Shown: one piece after another, positions 1-6,923 of the stretch | Layout: the number at the start of each line of letters is the position of its first letter | How positions within the stretch are numbered: the first letter of the stretch is position 1 | DNA from: Gammaproteobacteria bacterium | Lineage (GTDB): Bacteria > Pseudomonadota > Gammaproteobacteria > Pseudomonadales > Azotimanducaceae | Reading direction: 5' to 3' | NCBI GenBank assembly: GCA_002712135.1 | Contig: PASO01000011.1 | Coordinates: 32,193-39,202, forward strand | DNA: 7,010 bases | Position numbers and translations under genes: made by a program | Notes under the pieces: model-generated | Databases searched by the model: none | Seen by the model: only the letters and a program-made list of their open reading frames with translations | Told to the model about the DNA's origin: nothing

Positions 1-248
1 GCCAGCGTCATCAAACGCTTTCGATCCATTCGATCCGCCAGCGTGCCAGCCCACAGCGTAACGGGTATTTGTACAACCAGCTGAACGACCCCAATCAGGC
101 CAACCAGGTAAGCGGACCCCGTTTCGTCGAGTATCCACTGTGCAGTGCCAAGAACTCTCATCCAGAGAACGATGGCGCTTGAGACCAGTGTGGCCCATAG
201 GACACGGTAATCCCTATAAAGAAAAGCTCCCCACGGTTTAGTTTGCAT
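1..248 (-). CDS. MFS transporter, N-terminal part (runs off left edge)
   Basis: This is the first 82 residues of an inner-membrane transporter of the major facilitator superfamily. The ATG is at 248-246 on the minus strand and the frame stays open to base 1. A short cytoplasmic start containing RDYRVLW is typical of the drug- and sugar-exporter-like MFS branch. Two hydrophobic stretches follow, at about residues 16-38 and 47-68. Then comes the loop 2-3 signature (motif A), read as GTLADRMDRKRL at residues 68-79, with the expected Gly, Asp and Arg/Lys residues. The gene begins 36 bp after the sulfatase stop on the same strand, so the two are probably co-transcribed. Transport of a sulfatase product or substrate is inferred from that pairing only. 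I see no strong ribosome binding site before the ATG. The C-terminal three quarters lie outside the window, so import or export cannot be judged. Confidence 0.88.
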   Translation of the reverse strand, partial: MQTKPWGAFLYRDYRVLWATLVSSAIVLWMRVLGTAQWILDETGSAYLVGLIGVVQLVVQIPVTLWAGTLADRMDRKRLMTL

Positions 249-284
249 AGTTACAGGCCAAAGCTATTAGCCTTTAGGAGAGCG

Positions 285-1679
285 TTAGAATGTCCAGTTG
301 ATGTGGACACCATCTACGGCAAATGAGTCCATGCCTTTAGCGGCGTAGGAGGGCCAAAGTGGATCAACGTTGCCACTGTTCCATTGTTCCCAGCTTGCGG
401 TTAACTGCTCGACAATGTCTGGTCTCTTTGCGGCTAGGTTTGTCTTTTCGCCGACGTCTTTGGAGAGATCATAAAGCCAGTACCGATTCGCCGCAAAAAT
501 AAGTTTCCAGTCGCCGTCCCGAGTTGCCCAGATCTTGCCAGCCCGCCAAAACAATTTGTCGTGCGGTTTGATACTGTTCGATCCATTGAGATAAGGAAGG
601 AGGTTAACACCATCCATGGCTTTTCCCTTTGGTAGCTTACCGTCGGCGACTGCAATAACAGTGGGGAAGATATCCAACGTGCTGATTGGGTGCTTATAAG
701 TCATCCCTGTGGGCAGCCCGGCTGGCCATTTCATCGCGAATGGCACACGAACGCCTCCTTCGTACATCGTTTGTTTACCTAGGCGGAGAGGATCATTGTT
801 ACAGTAGTCAGCATTGCCGGCACCGTTATCACTGGTGAAGATCACCAGCGTGTTCTCTTCCAGATCGTGTTTGGCCAGCGTATCTAACAGAACGCCAATA
901 CCATCATCCAGAGCAGACGTCATCGCGGCGTAGATACGGGTTTCTTCGTCTTGGATGCTAGGGAAACGGTTATAGTACTTCATCGTCGCCTGAAGTGGTT
1001 GATGAGTGGCGAGATGTGGCAGGTAAAGAAAAAACGGGCTCTCTTTGTGCTTTTCGATGAAAGTGACCGCTTCGCGGGTAAATGCGTCCGTAATATATTC
1101 ATCTTCCTGTATCGTCGTGGTGCCGCGTTGCAGACTATCTCGGCCAACCCACTCTCCAGATGGTGTTAATCGGGGTGGACGAGTACCCTTCACATCATCT
1201 CGAGTCGGATCGATATAGGCAGTTGCTCCGCCGAAAAAACCGAAGAATTCATCGAACCCACGATTTACTGGGTGGAATTTTTGTGCCGTGCCCAGATGCC
1301 ATTTACCTACCATGCCAGTGGCATAACCCGCCTCTTTCATCGCATCTGCAAGTGTTACCTCAGACAGCGGAAGACCATCGTCGCTTTTTTCGCCTATTCG
1401 AGGAAGGAATTCGTGCCCAAACCGTTGCTGGTGGCGACCAGTAAGCAGCCCAGCCCGTGAAGGTGAACACACCGGAGACGAGACATAGCCGTCAGTAAAT
1501 AAAACACCTTCGCTGGCGAGACGGTTAATGTTTGGCGTCGGAACCATGTCGCAGCCGTAGAGTTCAGTATCGCAATAGCCGAGGTCATCAGCAAAGATTA
1601 ATACGATATTGGGTCGCTTGTTTTCAGCCCCATAGCTATGCATCGCATAGGCTAGGGCTACAATCAAAAAAAGTCGCAT
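285..1679 (-). CDS. Secreted formylglycine-dependent sulfatase (arylsulfatase-like, type I)
   Basis: This 464-residue protein is a type I sulfatase, which hydrolyses sulfate esters in the periplasm or outside the cell. Residues 1-18 form a signal peptide (basic start, hydrophobic core, ending near YGA). The metal-binding pair D31-D32 lies in the usual NIVLIFADDLG context. The active-site signature is C71-S-P-S-R75, where Cys71 would be oxidised to formylglycine by a maturase not seen in this window. K126 and H128 in GKWHLG, H226 in the THQPL stretch, D284-N285 in TSDNG and K302 before YEGGVRVP complete the catalytic and metal set, so the enzyme looks intact. The length is normal for the family. 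I chose the ATG at 1679-1677 because it puts the signal peptide at the N-terminus; an upstream TTG at 1769 would add 30 polar residues before it. The substrate cannot be told from sequence; a sulfated glycan or other organosulfate is likely. Confidence 0.95.
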   Translation of the reverse strand: MRLFLIVALAYAMHSYGAENKRPNIVLIFADDLGYCDTELYGCDMVPTPNINRLASEGVLFTDGYVSSPVCSPSRAGLLTGRHQQRFGHEFLPRIGEKSDDGLPLSEVTLADAMKEAGYATGMVGKWHLGTAQKFHPVNRGFDEFFGFFGGATAYIDPTRDDVKGTRPPRLTPSGEWVGRDSLQRGTTTIQEDEYITDAFTREAVTFIEKHKESPFFLYLPHLATHQPLQATMKYYNRFPSIQDEETRIYAAMTSALDDGIGVLLDTLAKHDLEENTLVIFTSDNGAGNADYCNNDPLRLGKQTMYEGGVRVPFAMKWPAGLPTGMTYKHPISTLDIFPTVIAVADGKLPKGKAMDGVNLLPYLNGSNSIKPHDKLFWRAGKIWATRDGDWKLIFAANRYWLYDLSKDVGEKTNLAAKRPDIVEQLTASWEQWNSGNVDPLWPSYAAKGMDSFAVDGVHINWTF

Positions 1680-1783
1680 GGATGCATCCGTGAGGTTCCT
1701 ATTCGAGAAGCGAAGAATACGTGGCTTGAGCCATTGGTGTAAACCGCGTACCGTTGTCTCTTTTCTCAATCAGGACATAAACA
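1680..1783. promoter_or_regulatory. Divergent promoter region between sulfatase and SDR genes
   Basis: These 104 bases separate two divergently transcribed units and must hold both promoters unless transcription enters from farther away. Leftward, a candidate sigma-70-type promoter reads TTTACA (minus strand, 1743-1738), an 18-base spacer, and TATTCT (1719-1714). It would start transcription about 28 bases before the sulfatase ATG, which supports the ATG at 1679. Rightward, a weaker candidate is TTGAGC (1726-1731), a 17-base spacer, and TACCGT (1749-1754). The SDR gene has an AGGA ribosome binding site at 1772-1775, eight bases before its ATG. The two candidates overlap, so the units could share control. 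I see no clear operator palindrome. The motif matches are by eye and partial. Confidence 0.4.
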
Positions 1784-2875
1784 ATGCCAGCAATCTCTGG
1801 ACCTTCCGATGGACCGATTGCCATAACCGGCGCTGCCGGGTTCTTAGGTGCACATGTCGTTAAGAATCTCGTAGAACATGGTTACGATGTGCACGCCTGT
1901 GTGCGCGATACGGGTCGTGAAGACAAAATGGTTTACCTGCGTAAAATAGCTGAGAAAGGTCCAGGTAGCGTGAGGTTTTTTTCCTGTGACCTCTATGACG
2001 CAGCCAAAGGCGCCTATGACGAGCCATTTGCTGGTTGTTCTGCCGTGTTTCATGTGGCTGCCGACATCGGTAGCGATGCAGCCACCTACGGTCGTGTCTC
2101 GCCGCTAAAACAATACGAGGGCATCGTCGATATGACGGCGGCGATCCTGGAATCCTGTCGGAAAGCAGGGACGGTGAAGCGGATTATCTACACCTCTTCG
2201 GTCGCGGCAGTTCTGGGTCCGGGAGGTCCCGATCGTGCCGAAGATCACATATTTACCGAAGATGATTGGTGTGGAGGTTCCTACGAGACGCTGGAGGAGC
2301 GTCATACCAATGAAGATGGGGAGATGAGCTGGACGAACGAGCAGAAGGCGTACGGCAAGGGAAAACTTGACGCGGAACGGTTGTGTAATGACTTCGGTGA
2401 GGAAAGTGGCATAGATGTCATTTCCATATGCCCGTTTCACATTATGGGTCCGTTATTGGGCGTTCCCCATGATACGACCTGGCAGCACCGTCTGGGTGTG
2501 GCGCTCGCGGGCGAACGTGAGATGGAGTCGCATGGCACGATGAAGTGGAACATTATTGATGTACGAGATATTGCCGAAGCACAGCGACTTGCAGTCGAAA
2601 GTGACGTAGCCACTAATGCCTCGCGTTATTGTTTGACCGCCAAGGATGAATCCGGGGAACCAACCGGGGAGGAGTTTCTCGACATGTTGCAGGCGCTTTT
2701 CTCCGATCACAATGTCTGTGGTGGGTACCGACCGGAGCCGACGGGTGAACGTTTTCGATGTCGCTGTACCAAGGCAATAAATGAGCTTGGGCTTGAGCCC
2801 CATAGCATTGAGGATACGCTTCGGGATACGGGTAATTCACTCATTGAATTGGGTTGCGTGCCTACGTCAGCTTGA
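1784..2875 (+). CDS. NAD(P)-dependent extended SDR (dihydroflavonol-4-reductase-like epimerase/reductase)
   Basis: This 363-residue cytoplasmic protein belongs to the extended short-chain dehydrogenase/reductase family (NAD-dependent epimerase/dehydratase fold), closest by eye to dihydroflavonol-4-reductase and cinnamoyl-CoA-reductase-like bacterial enzymes. The nucleotide-binding glycine motif TGAAGFLG is at residues 15-22. R41, just after the second strand (ACVRD), hints at NADP preference. FHVAAD follows at 89-94. YTSS at 136-139 holds the catalytic serine region, and the catalytic Y190-x-x-x-K194 pair lies in AYGKGK. The FHIMGP segment near 218-223 matches the substrate-side loop of the family. 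All key residues are present. The start has an AGGA ribosome binding site eight bases upstream. It is the first gene of a rightward set with the dioxygenase and xylulokinase, so it probably oxidises or reduces a carbonyl or hydroxyl on a sugar-like intermediate. The exact substrate is unknown. Confidence 0.92.
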   Translation: MPAISGPSDGPIAITGAAGFLGAHVVKNLVEHGYDVHACVRDTGREDKMVYLRKIAEKGPGSVRFFSCDLYDAAKGAYDEPFAGCSAVFHVAADIGSDAATYGRVSPLKQYEGIVDMTAAILESCRKAGTVKRIIYTSSVAAVLGPGGPDRAEDHIFTEDDWCGGSYETLEERHTNEDGEMSWTNEQKAYGKGKLDAERLCNDFGEESGIDVISICPFHIMGPLLGVPHDTTWQHRLGVALAGEREMESHGTMKWNIIDVRDIAEAQRLAVESDVATNASRYCLTAKDESGEPTGEEFLDMLQALFSDHNVCGGYRPEPTGERFRCRCTKAINELGLEPHSIEDTLRDTGNSLIELGCVPTSA

Positions 2876-2935
2876 TGAGGAAAGCGTTTCTCGCGACGTC
2901 GTCGATTATGTGTAAGTAAGGGAACCGAAAGGTCT

Positions 2936-3811
2936 ATGCTCACTGTCGAACAGGTTGAAACATTCAATACGGATGGCTATCTCTCCGTTGATAGTGTGCT
3001 GTCGCCAGAAGAGTTGGACGAATTGCGACGGGTTACAGACGAGTTCGTCGAGCAATCGCGAAACGTTACCGAGAATGATGCTACCTTTGATCTAGAGCCC
3101 GGGCATACCGCAGAGTCACCTCAATTGCGCCGCATTATTCGTCCCGTAAGCAAACATCCGGTGTATGAGAAGTTTGTCCACCATGAAGATATTCTGAATA
3201 TCGTCGAGTCCCTGTTGGGACCGAATTTGCGCTACCACAACAACAAGATGAATATGAAGAATTCTGGACACGGTTCTGCCGTCGAGTGGCACCAGGACTG
3301 GGCGTTTTATCCGCATACCAATGATGATTTGCTGGAAGTGGGTATAGCGCTGGATGACATGACTGAAGATAACGGCGCGTTAATGGTGATTCCGGGAAGT
3401 CACAAGGACAAGGTTTGGGATCACCATCAAGATGGGCTTTTCGTTGGTGCGGTAACCGACCCGACATTCCAGCCAGACGATGCAGTGTCAGTAACTGTGA
3501 AAGCCGGTGGCATCACGTTACACCATGTTCGCATGGTGCATGGATCGAAACCCAACGAATCTGATAAGCCGCGGCGTATGTTCTTTATTGGCTTTTACGC
3601 CACCGATGCTTGGCCGCTTATTCCCACCGGGTATTCGATCGAAGAGATGGACAAGTGCATTGTTCGAGGTGAGCCAACCCTAGAACCACGGATGAAAAAC
3701 TTGCCGGTGCGTTTGAGTTTGCCGCGTGTCGAGGGAGGTAGCATATACGCGCAGCAGGAGAAGCTGCGTAACGCCCGCCTGAGTCCCCGCGCGGATAAAG
3801 AAGTCACTTGA
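2936..3811 (+). CDS. Phytanoyl-CoA dioxygenase (PhyH) family Fe(II)/2-oxoglutarate oxygenase
   Basis: This 291-residue protein is a PhyH-family non-haem iron oxygenase, which couples oxidation of a substrate to decarboxylation of 2-oxoglutarate. The opening, with FNTDGYLSVDSVLSPEELDEL at about residues 10-30, is the usual family start. The iron ligands are H119 and D121 in EWHQDWAFYPHTND, and H202 in MVHGSKPN. R213 or R214, about 11 residues later, should bind 2-oxoglutarate. The loop DNGALMVIPGSHK at 145-157 is also typical. No signal peptide is seen, so it should be cytoplasmic. The gene starts 60 bp after the SDR; purine-rich AAGGGA (2918-2923) and AAAGG (2928-2932) precede the ATG, neither at ideal spacing. 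It ends one base before the kinase start. Bacterial PhyH homologues act on many small molecules, so the name should not be read as lipid metabolism; a sugar-like substrate is inferred from its neighbours. Confidence 0.93.
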   Translation: MLTVEQVETFNTDGYLSVDSVLSPEELDELRRVTDEFVEQSRNVTENDATFDLEPGHTAESPQLRRIIRPVSKHPVYEKFVHHEDILNIVESLLGPNLRYHNNKMNMKNSGHGSAVEWHQDWAFYPHTNDDLLEVGIALDDMTEDNGALMVIPGSHKDKVWDHHQDGLFVGAVTDPTFQPDDAVSVTVKAGGITLHHVRMVHGSKPNESDKPRRMFFIGFYATDAWPLIPTGYSIEEMDKCIVRGEPTLEPRMKNLPVRLSLPRVEGGSIYAQQEKLRNARLSPRADKEVT

Positions 3812-3812
3812 G

Positions 3813-5384
3813 ATGCCCCAATATCTGGGCCTGGATGCCAGTACCCAGTCGATGACTGGACTCATTGTTGACACGGATGCCCGCGAGATTGTTGCCGAGG
3901 AATCGATCAATTTTGATGAGCACTTTGCCGCCAGGTACGGCATCGAAAATGGCGTGCTAGATCAGGGAGACGGCGTTGTTCATGGCTTCCCTCTCATGTG
4001 GATTGAGTCACTAGAGCTGCTCCTAGTTCGTTTGCGTGAAAGTGGGCAGGATCTTTCTAAGATCGCTGCAGTGTCTGGCAGCGGTCAGCAACATGGAACG
4101 GTTTACCTTAATGGCAGCGCGACCGCAGCGCTTGAAGGTCTTGAGACTGATAGTAGTTTGTTTGATCAACTTGCGGGTATTTTTTCACGCGATACTGCAC
4201 CCATCTGGATGGATTCGTCTACAAATCGTCAGTGCCGAGAGATAGAAGAAGCGGTCGGTGGTCAGGCTGCATTACTCGAGCTGACCGGTAATACCGCGTT
4301 TGAGCGTTTTAGTGGACCTCAAATTCGGCGATTTTTTCAGGATGAGCCGGAAGCCTATGCAGTCACGGCAACGATCTCTCTAGTTAGTTCGTTTATGGCT
4401 AGCGTGTTGGCTGGTAAATTGGTTTGCGTCGATGCGGGTGATGGTAGTGGTACGAATCTGATGGATATCAGGACCCGTAACTGGAGCGCGGTCGCGCAAC
4501 AGGCAACCGCGACTGGCCTTGCGGACCTGATGGCGCCTATTGCGCCTTCGGCTGAGCCAGCGGGATCCATTCACTCTTATTTTGTTAAGAAATATGGTTT
4601 TACTAACGATTGCCTAGTATTGCCTTTTTCTGGTGACAATCCTTGTAGTCTGATTGGGCTTGGTCTTGTAAATCCAGGGCAAGCGGCGCTCAGTCTTGGT
4701 ACTTCCGATACGCTGTTCTCCTGTATGGTTAAACCACGGTTTTCATCAGAGGGTGAAGGGTGTGTTTTCTCCTCCCCCGATGATATTCACTACATGGCAC
4801 TTATCTGTTTCATGAATGGGAGCTTGGCTAGAGAGGCGGTGCGTGATCAGTATAAGCTTGATTGGCAGGGTTTTACTGAAATTCTGCACACCACACAGGC
4901 TGGTAATAAGGGTCGTATGATGCTTCCCTATTTCGGTCCGGAAATCGTTCCCAATGTACCTGCCGGCGTTGTTCGGAAAGGTCTGGCTGAAGACGATGTT
5001 GCAGGAAATGTTCGGGCAGTGATCGAGGCACAGGCTATTTCTTCCTATATTCATTCCCGTTGGATGGGTGTTGATATTACGAGTCTTAACGTCACCGGAG
5101 GGGGCTCTGCGAATGAAGAAATCCTTAAGGTTTTCGCTAATGTTCACGGTTGCCCTGTACATCGCTTCGAGACGACTAACGCCGCGGCGTTGGGTGCGGC
5201 GCTTAAGGCTATAAAAGGCCATCAGACTAACCTGTCATGGTCGTCAATCGCTGACTCTTTCTGCCAGCCCAGTGGCTCGACTATTCATCCGGATCAGCCC
5301 TTGCGCGCACTTTATGATGACGTTATCGCTGCTTACGTGGAATTCGAATGCGATCACTGTCGCCAGGTTTCTTTTTCCCACTGA
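3813..5384 (+). CDS. xylB: Xylulokinase (FGGY carbohydrate kinase, XYLB-like)
   Basis: This 523-residue enzyme should phosphorylate D-xylulose (or a close ketopentose) with ATP to give the 5-phosphate for the pentose phosphate pathway. The N-terminal domain opens with YLGLDASTQSMTG (D8 near the ATP phosphates), then SGSGQQHG at 88-95 and WMDSST at 132-137. ISLVSSFMAS at 188-197 precedes DGSGTNLMDI at 210-219. The catalytic-base candidate is D275 in SGDNP. The C-terminal ATP domain carries SLGTSDTLF at 294-302, HYMALICFMNGSL at 326-338 and VTGGGSANEEIL at 427-438. These segments and the length match the animal XYLB type from memory better than the roughly 480-residue E. coli XylB. Only one base separates it from the dioxygenase stop, which suggests translational coupling; the GAAG at 3800-3803 is a weak ribosome binding site. 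Family is firm; specificity for xylulose is likely but untested. Confidence 0.93.
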   Translation: MPQYLGLDASTQSMTGLIVDTDAREIVAEESINFDEHFAARYGIENGVLDQGDGVVHGFPLMWIESLELLLVRLRESGQDLSKIAAVSGSGQQHGTVYLNGSATAALEGLETDSSLFDQLAGIFSRDTAPIWMDSSTNRQCREIEEAVGGQAALLELTGNTAFERFSGPQIRRFFQDEPEAYAVTATISLVSSFMASVLAGKLVCVDAGDGSGTNLMDIRTRNWSAVAQQATATGLADLMAPIAPSAEPAGSIHSYFVKKYGFTNDCLVLPFSGDNPCSLIGLGLVNPGQAALSLGTSDTLFSCMVKPRFSSEGEGCVFSSPDDIHYMALICFMNGSLAREAVRDQYKLDWQGFTEILHTTQAGNKGRMMLPYFGPEIVPNVPAGVVRKGLAEDDVAGNVRAVIEAQAISSYIHSRWMGVDITSLNVTGGGSANEEILKVFANVHGCPVHRFETTNAAALGAALKAIKGHQTNLSWSSIADSFCQPSGSTIHPDQPLRALYDDVIAAYVEFECDHCRQVSFSH

Positions 5385-5387
5385 TGA

Positions 5388-5460
5388 TCAATCATCATCG
5401 TGCTGTACCAGAAGCGCTAACATCATGGATGCGCTAAGAATGATATAAAAATGAACTCAT
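5388..5460 (-). other. Possible tiny membrane-peptide ORF, broken by one extra T, behind a strong RBS
   Basis: On the minus strand, AAAAGGAG (5477-5470) stands nine bases before an ATG at 5460, which is ideal ribosome-binding spacing. As read, the frame stops after eight codons (MSSFLYHS, stop at 5436-5434). If one T of the run of five early in the ORF is removed, it continues as a 23-residue hydrophobic peptide, roughly MSSFYIILSASMMLALL followed by VQHDDD, ending in TGA at 5390-5388. This would be one membrane helix with an acidic tail. It could be a small membrane protein with a homopolymer error, a pseudogene, or chance. I do not recognise a family. Confidence 0.2.
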
Positions 5461-5507
5461 AGTCGTCTGCTCCTTTTGAAAAAGTCCGGAACATTAACTA
5501 AGGTAAA

Positions 5508-5684
5508 ACGATAGCTGTTTGAAGCCCTTACAGAACGTAGATCAGGGTGTTGGTTAGCAGCAGGGTGCTTCCATCGCCAACCGCGCTTACTGCTCTTGCG
5601 GCTCAGTCGGGCAGGGAGAAAGACAGCGATAGGTAGTGAAGCAGTTTTTCCGTCCTCTCAGTGGGTTTATCCATCAGCTATCGT
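5508..5684. repeat. 10-bp inverted repeat ACGATAGCTG / CAGCTATCGT
   Basis: ACGATAGCTG at 5508-5517 is exactly complementary to CAGCTATCGT at 5675-5684, which ends at the base next to the stop codon of the TIM-barrel gene. The copies are 157 bases apart, too far for a simple terminator. The match could be a chance event in a gap of this size, though it is not highly expected. There are no flanking target duplications that would mark a mobile element. Confidence 0.35.
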
Positions 5685-6677
5685 TCATTGCTTTGCGTTA
5701 ACAGTTCCTTCCCAGGTTTGTCGAAGCCAGCCCGCGCACGCTACCGAGTGGTCAAAGATGGAATAACCATGGCCAAACCCATAGTCAGGGCCGGGAATGA
5801 ATTCCGTTGAAACCTGCCCTAGAGGGCTATCGTCATTGTTGGCATGATAGGCAAACAATTGTCGAACTACTTCCTTCCAAGGCTCGAGCTTTGCTTCCTG
5901 CCATTCTCCCGGAAACTGACCAGGTTCCGGCTCGAACCACGGGTATTGTGCGCCTCGGCCCGGGCTACCATCTTCATATGTGTAACAGGTGTTTTTTGGA
6001 TTATTAGGCACTGCAGCCCGCGCATGAGAATGATTGACGAATCCGCGGTCTATCCATTCCTGGCAGCAACTGCCTGACTTGTAGGGGTCGAGTACCAATT
6101 CACCGGCCTCGATTGAGGACTTGATGTCGAATACCTTTTGTTCAATTTCATTGTTGATCTTGAAGATTACGTGAGAATGATCGAGTGTCATGCGAAAAGG
6201 GACACCCCGAGCTTCGACCATGTCTGCCACCTGGGTAATTCGCCTGAAGTCCTCTGACCACATATTGATGTGTACCTCGAAGGTTGGATAGCATCCACAG
6301 GCATCGCCAAGCTCTGCTGCCATCATATAGAACTCAAAAACTTCATCGTTGGTGACGAAATGGCCGTCAGCATGTCTGGCTCTCACTTGCGTATTGTGCA
6401 CCTTGCTGCCTAAACGAGCTGATAGCTCGAGTTTATCGCGAAATAGCTGCTCATCCTTGCCAAGTTCATAGAACCATCCACCGGCTCGAATGGGTATGCC
6501 ATATTTCTCACTCGCCGCCATGTAATCGTCAAACAGGGCGGGATCTTCCGGGGTCTTATCATAGTAGTCATACACACCACTTTCTTTGACCATCCGAAAT
6601 CGAGTATCGAGATCGAAGGGATTCTGGTCTTTGTGTACGATTCCTTTTTCTGTGATACCAAGTTTTAGTTCTTTCAA
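5685..6677 (-). CDS. Xylose-isomerase-like TIM-barrel enzyme (sugar isomerase/epimerase family)
   Basis: This 330-residue protein appears to belong to the xylose isomerase-like TIM-barrel superfamily, whose members isomerise or epimerise sugars and related polyols using divalent metal. It starts with the strand KLGITEKG. Likely metal ligands are E134 in TFEVH, D166 and H169 in TLDHSH, one of H216 or H218 in VNHSHAR, and E292 in STEFIPG. The order Glu, Asp, His, Glu along successive barrel strands fits the superfamily. No signal peptide is seen, so it should be cytoplasmic. I place the start at TTG (6677-6675) because AGGA lies eight bases upstream and the protein then begins right at the first strand; the frame extends to a TTG at 6746 but those 23 residues look unlike the fold. 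It converges on xylB. Production of a ketopentose for that kinase is an attractive inference, not shown. The exact reaction is unknown. Confidence 0.87.
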   Translation of the reverse strand: MKELKLGITEKGIVHKDQNPFDLDTRFRMVKESGVYDYYDKTPEDPALFDDYMAASEKYGIPIRAGGWFYELGKDEQLFRDKLELSARLGSKVHNTQVRARHADGHFVTNDEVFEFYMMAAELGDACGCYPTFEVHINMWSEDFRRITQVADMVEARGVPFRMTLDHSHVIFKINNEIEQKVFDIKSSIEAGELVLDPYKSGSCCQEWIDRGFVNHSHARAAVPNNPKNTCYTYEDGSPGRGAQYPWFEPEPGQFPGEWQEAKLEPWKEVVRQLFAYHANNDDSPLGQVSTEFIPGPDYGFGHGYSIFDHSVACAGWLRQTWEGTVNAKQ

Positions 6678-6923
6678 TTCCTGTATCCTAAACCTCACGG
6701 GTATGCCTAATAGTAGACATTTCGGCTCGATGCGGCCATTCCCCAATATCTGCTTTATTCTCGGGAGCCCATTCTTGCAACGTCTTCCGGAAGCAGAAAG
6801 TTCCGCTGGAATCTCCGCCCTTCGTGAGGTTGCAAACGGGTCAGAGAGTAGTCTTTTAGTCGATAGGTTCGGGCTTCAAAAAAGACAACTGCATGCAGCA
6901 GGGTAAGGAGCAGTCGTATGCGA
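6678..6923. other. Unresolved gap upstream of TIM-barrel gene
   Basis: No confident gene lies here. On the minus strand, one frame (6934-6755, ATG start) would encode 59 residues with a hydrophobic stretch RLLLTLLHAVVFFEA. A second, overlapping frame (6840-6688) is open for 50 codons, reads like protein (for example TLQEWAPENKADIGEWP) and stops ten bases before the proposed TIM-barrel start, but it has no ATG at its beginning. Joined by a frameshift near 6837, the two would fill the gap exactly. The alternative is an ordinary promoter region; a weak minus-strand TACTAT sits near 6708-6703 without a good -35 box. Confidence 0.4.

Larger units (their letters stand above)
5385..5684. other. Convergent intergenic gap, no standard gene
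   Basis: This 300-base gap lies between two genes pointing at each other. A hairpin TGATGAT-CA-ATCATCA at 5382-5397 overlaps the xylB stop codon but has no T-run, so it is a poor intrinsic terminator. The 7-mer GCGCTAA occurs twice as a direct repeat near 5414-5437. A 10-bp inverted repeat spans most of the gap. On the minus strand, a very short frame follows a strong ribosome binding site, and a separate 24-codon open stretch (5528-5602) reads like protein, ending in LLLTNTLIYVL, but has no start codon and a stop directly before it. These could be remnants of a lost small gene or chance. Confidence 0.5.

Noticed and set aside
1680..1769. Longer sulfatase with a TTG start at 1769
   Set aside because: The added 30 residues are polar and precede an obvious signal peptide, and the candidate promoter would lie inside the coding region. 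The ATG at 1679 fits better.
2105..2803. Minus-strand open frames of about 110 codons inside the SDR gene
   Set aside because: They lie antisense to clear SDR motifs and their translations show no family features.
4746..5222. 158-codon open frame on the minus strand inside xylB
   Set aside because: It is wholly antisense to a well-supported kinase gene, shows no recognisable motif and has no supporting context; it reads as a shadow frame.
5382..5397. Intrinsic terminator at the xylB stop codon
   Set aside because: The hairpin is A/T-rich with a two-base loop and no T-run follows, so it does not meet the usual criteria.
6678..6746. Longer TIM-barrel protein with TTG at 6746
   Set aside because: The extra 23 residues do not look like part of the fold, and the TTG at 6677 has AGGA at good spacing.
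6586..6906. Plus-strand 106-codon frame over the start of the TIM-barrel gene
   Set aside because: About a third overlaps the real gene antisense, and no family motif or good ribosome binding site was seen. It is probably a shadow.
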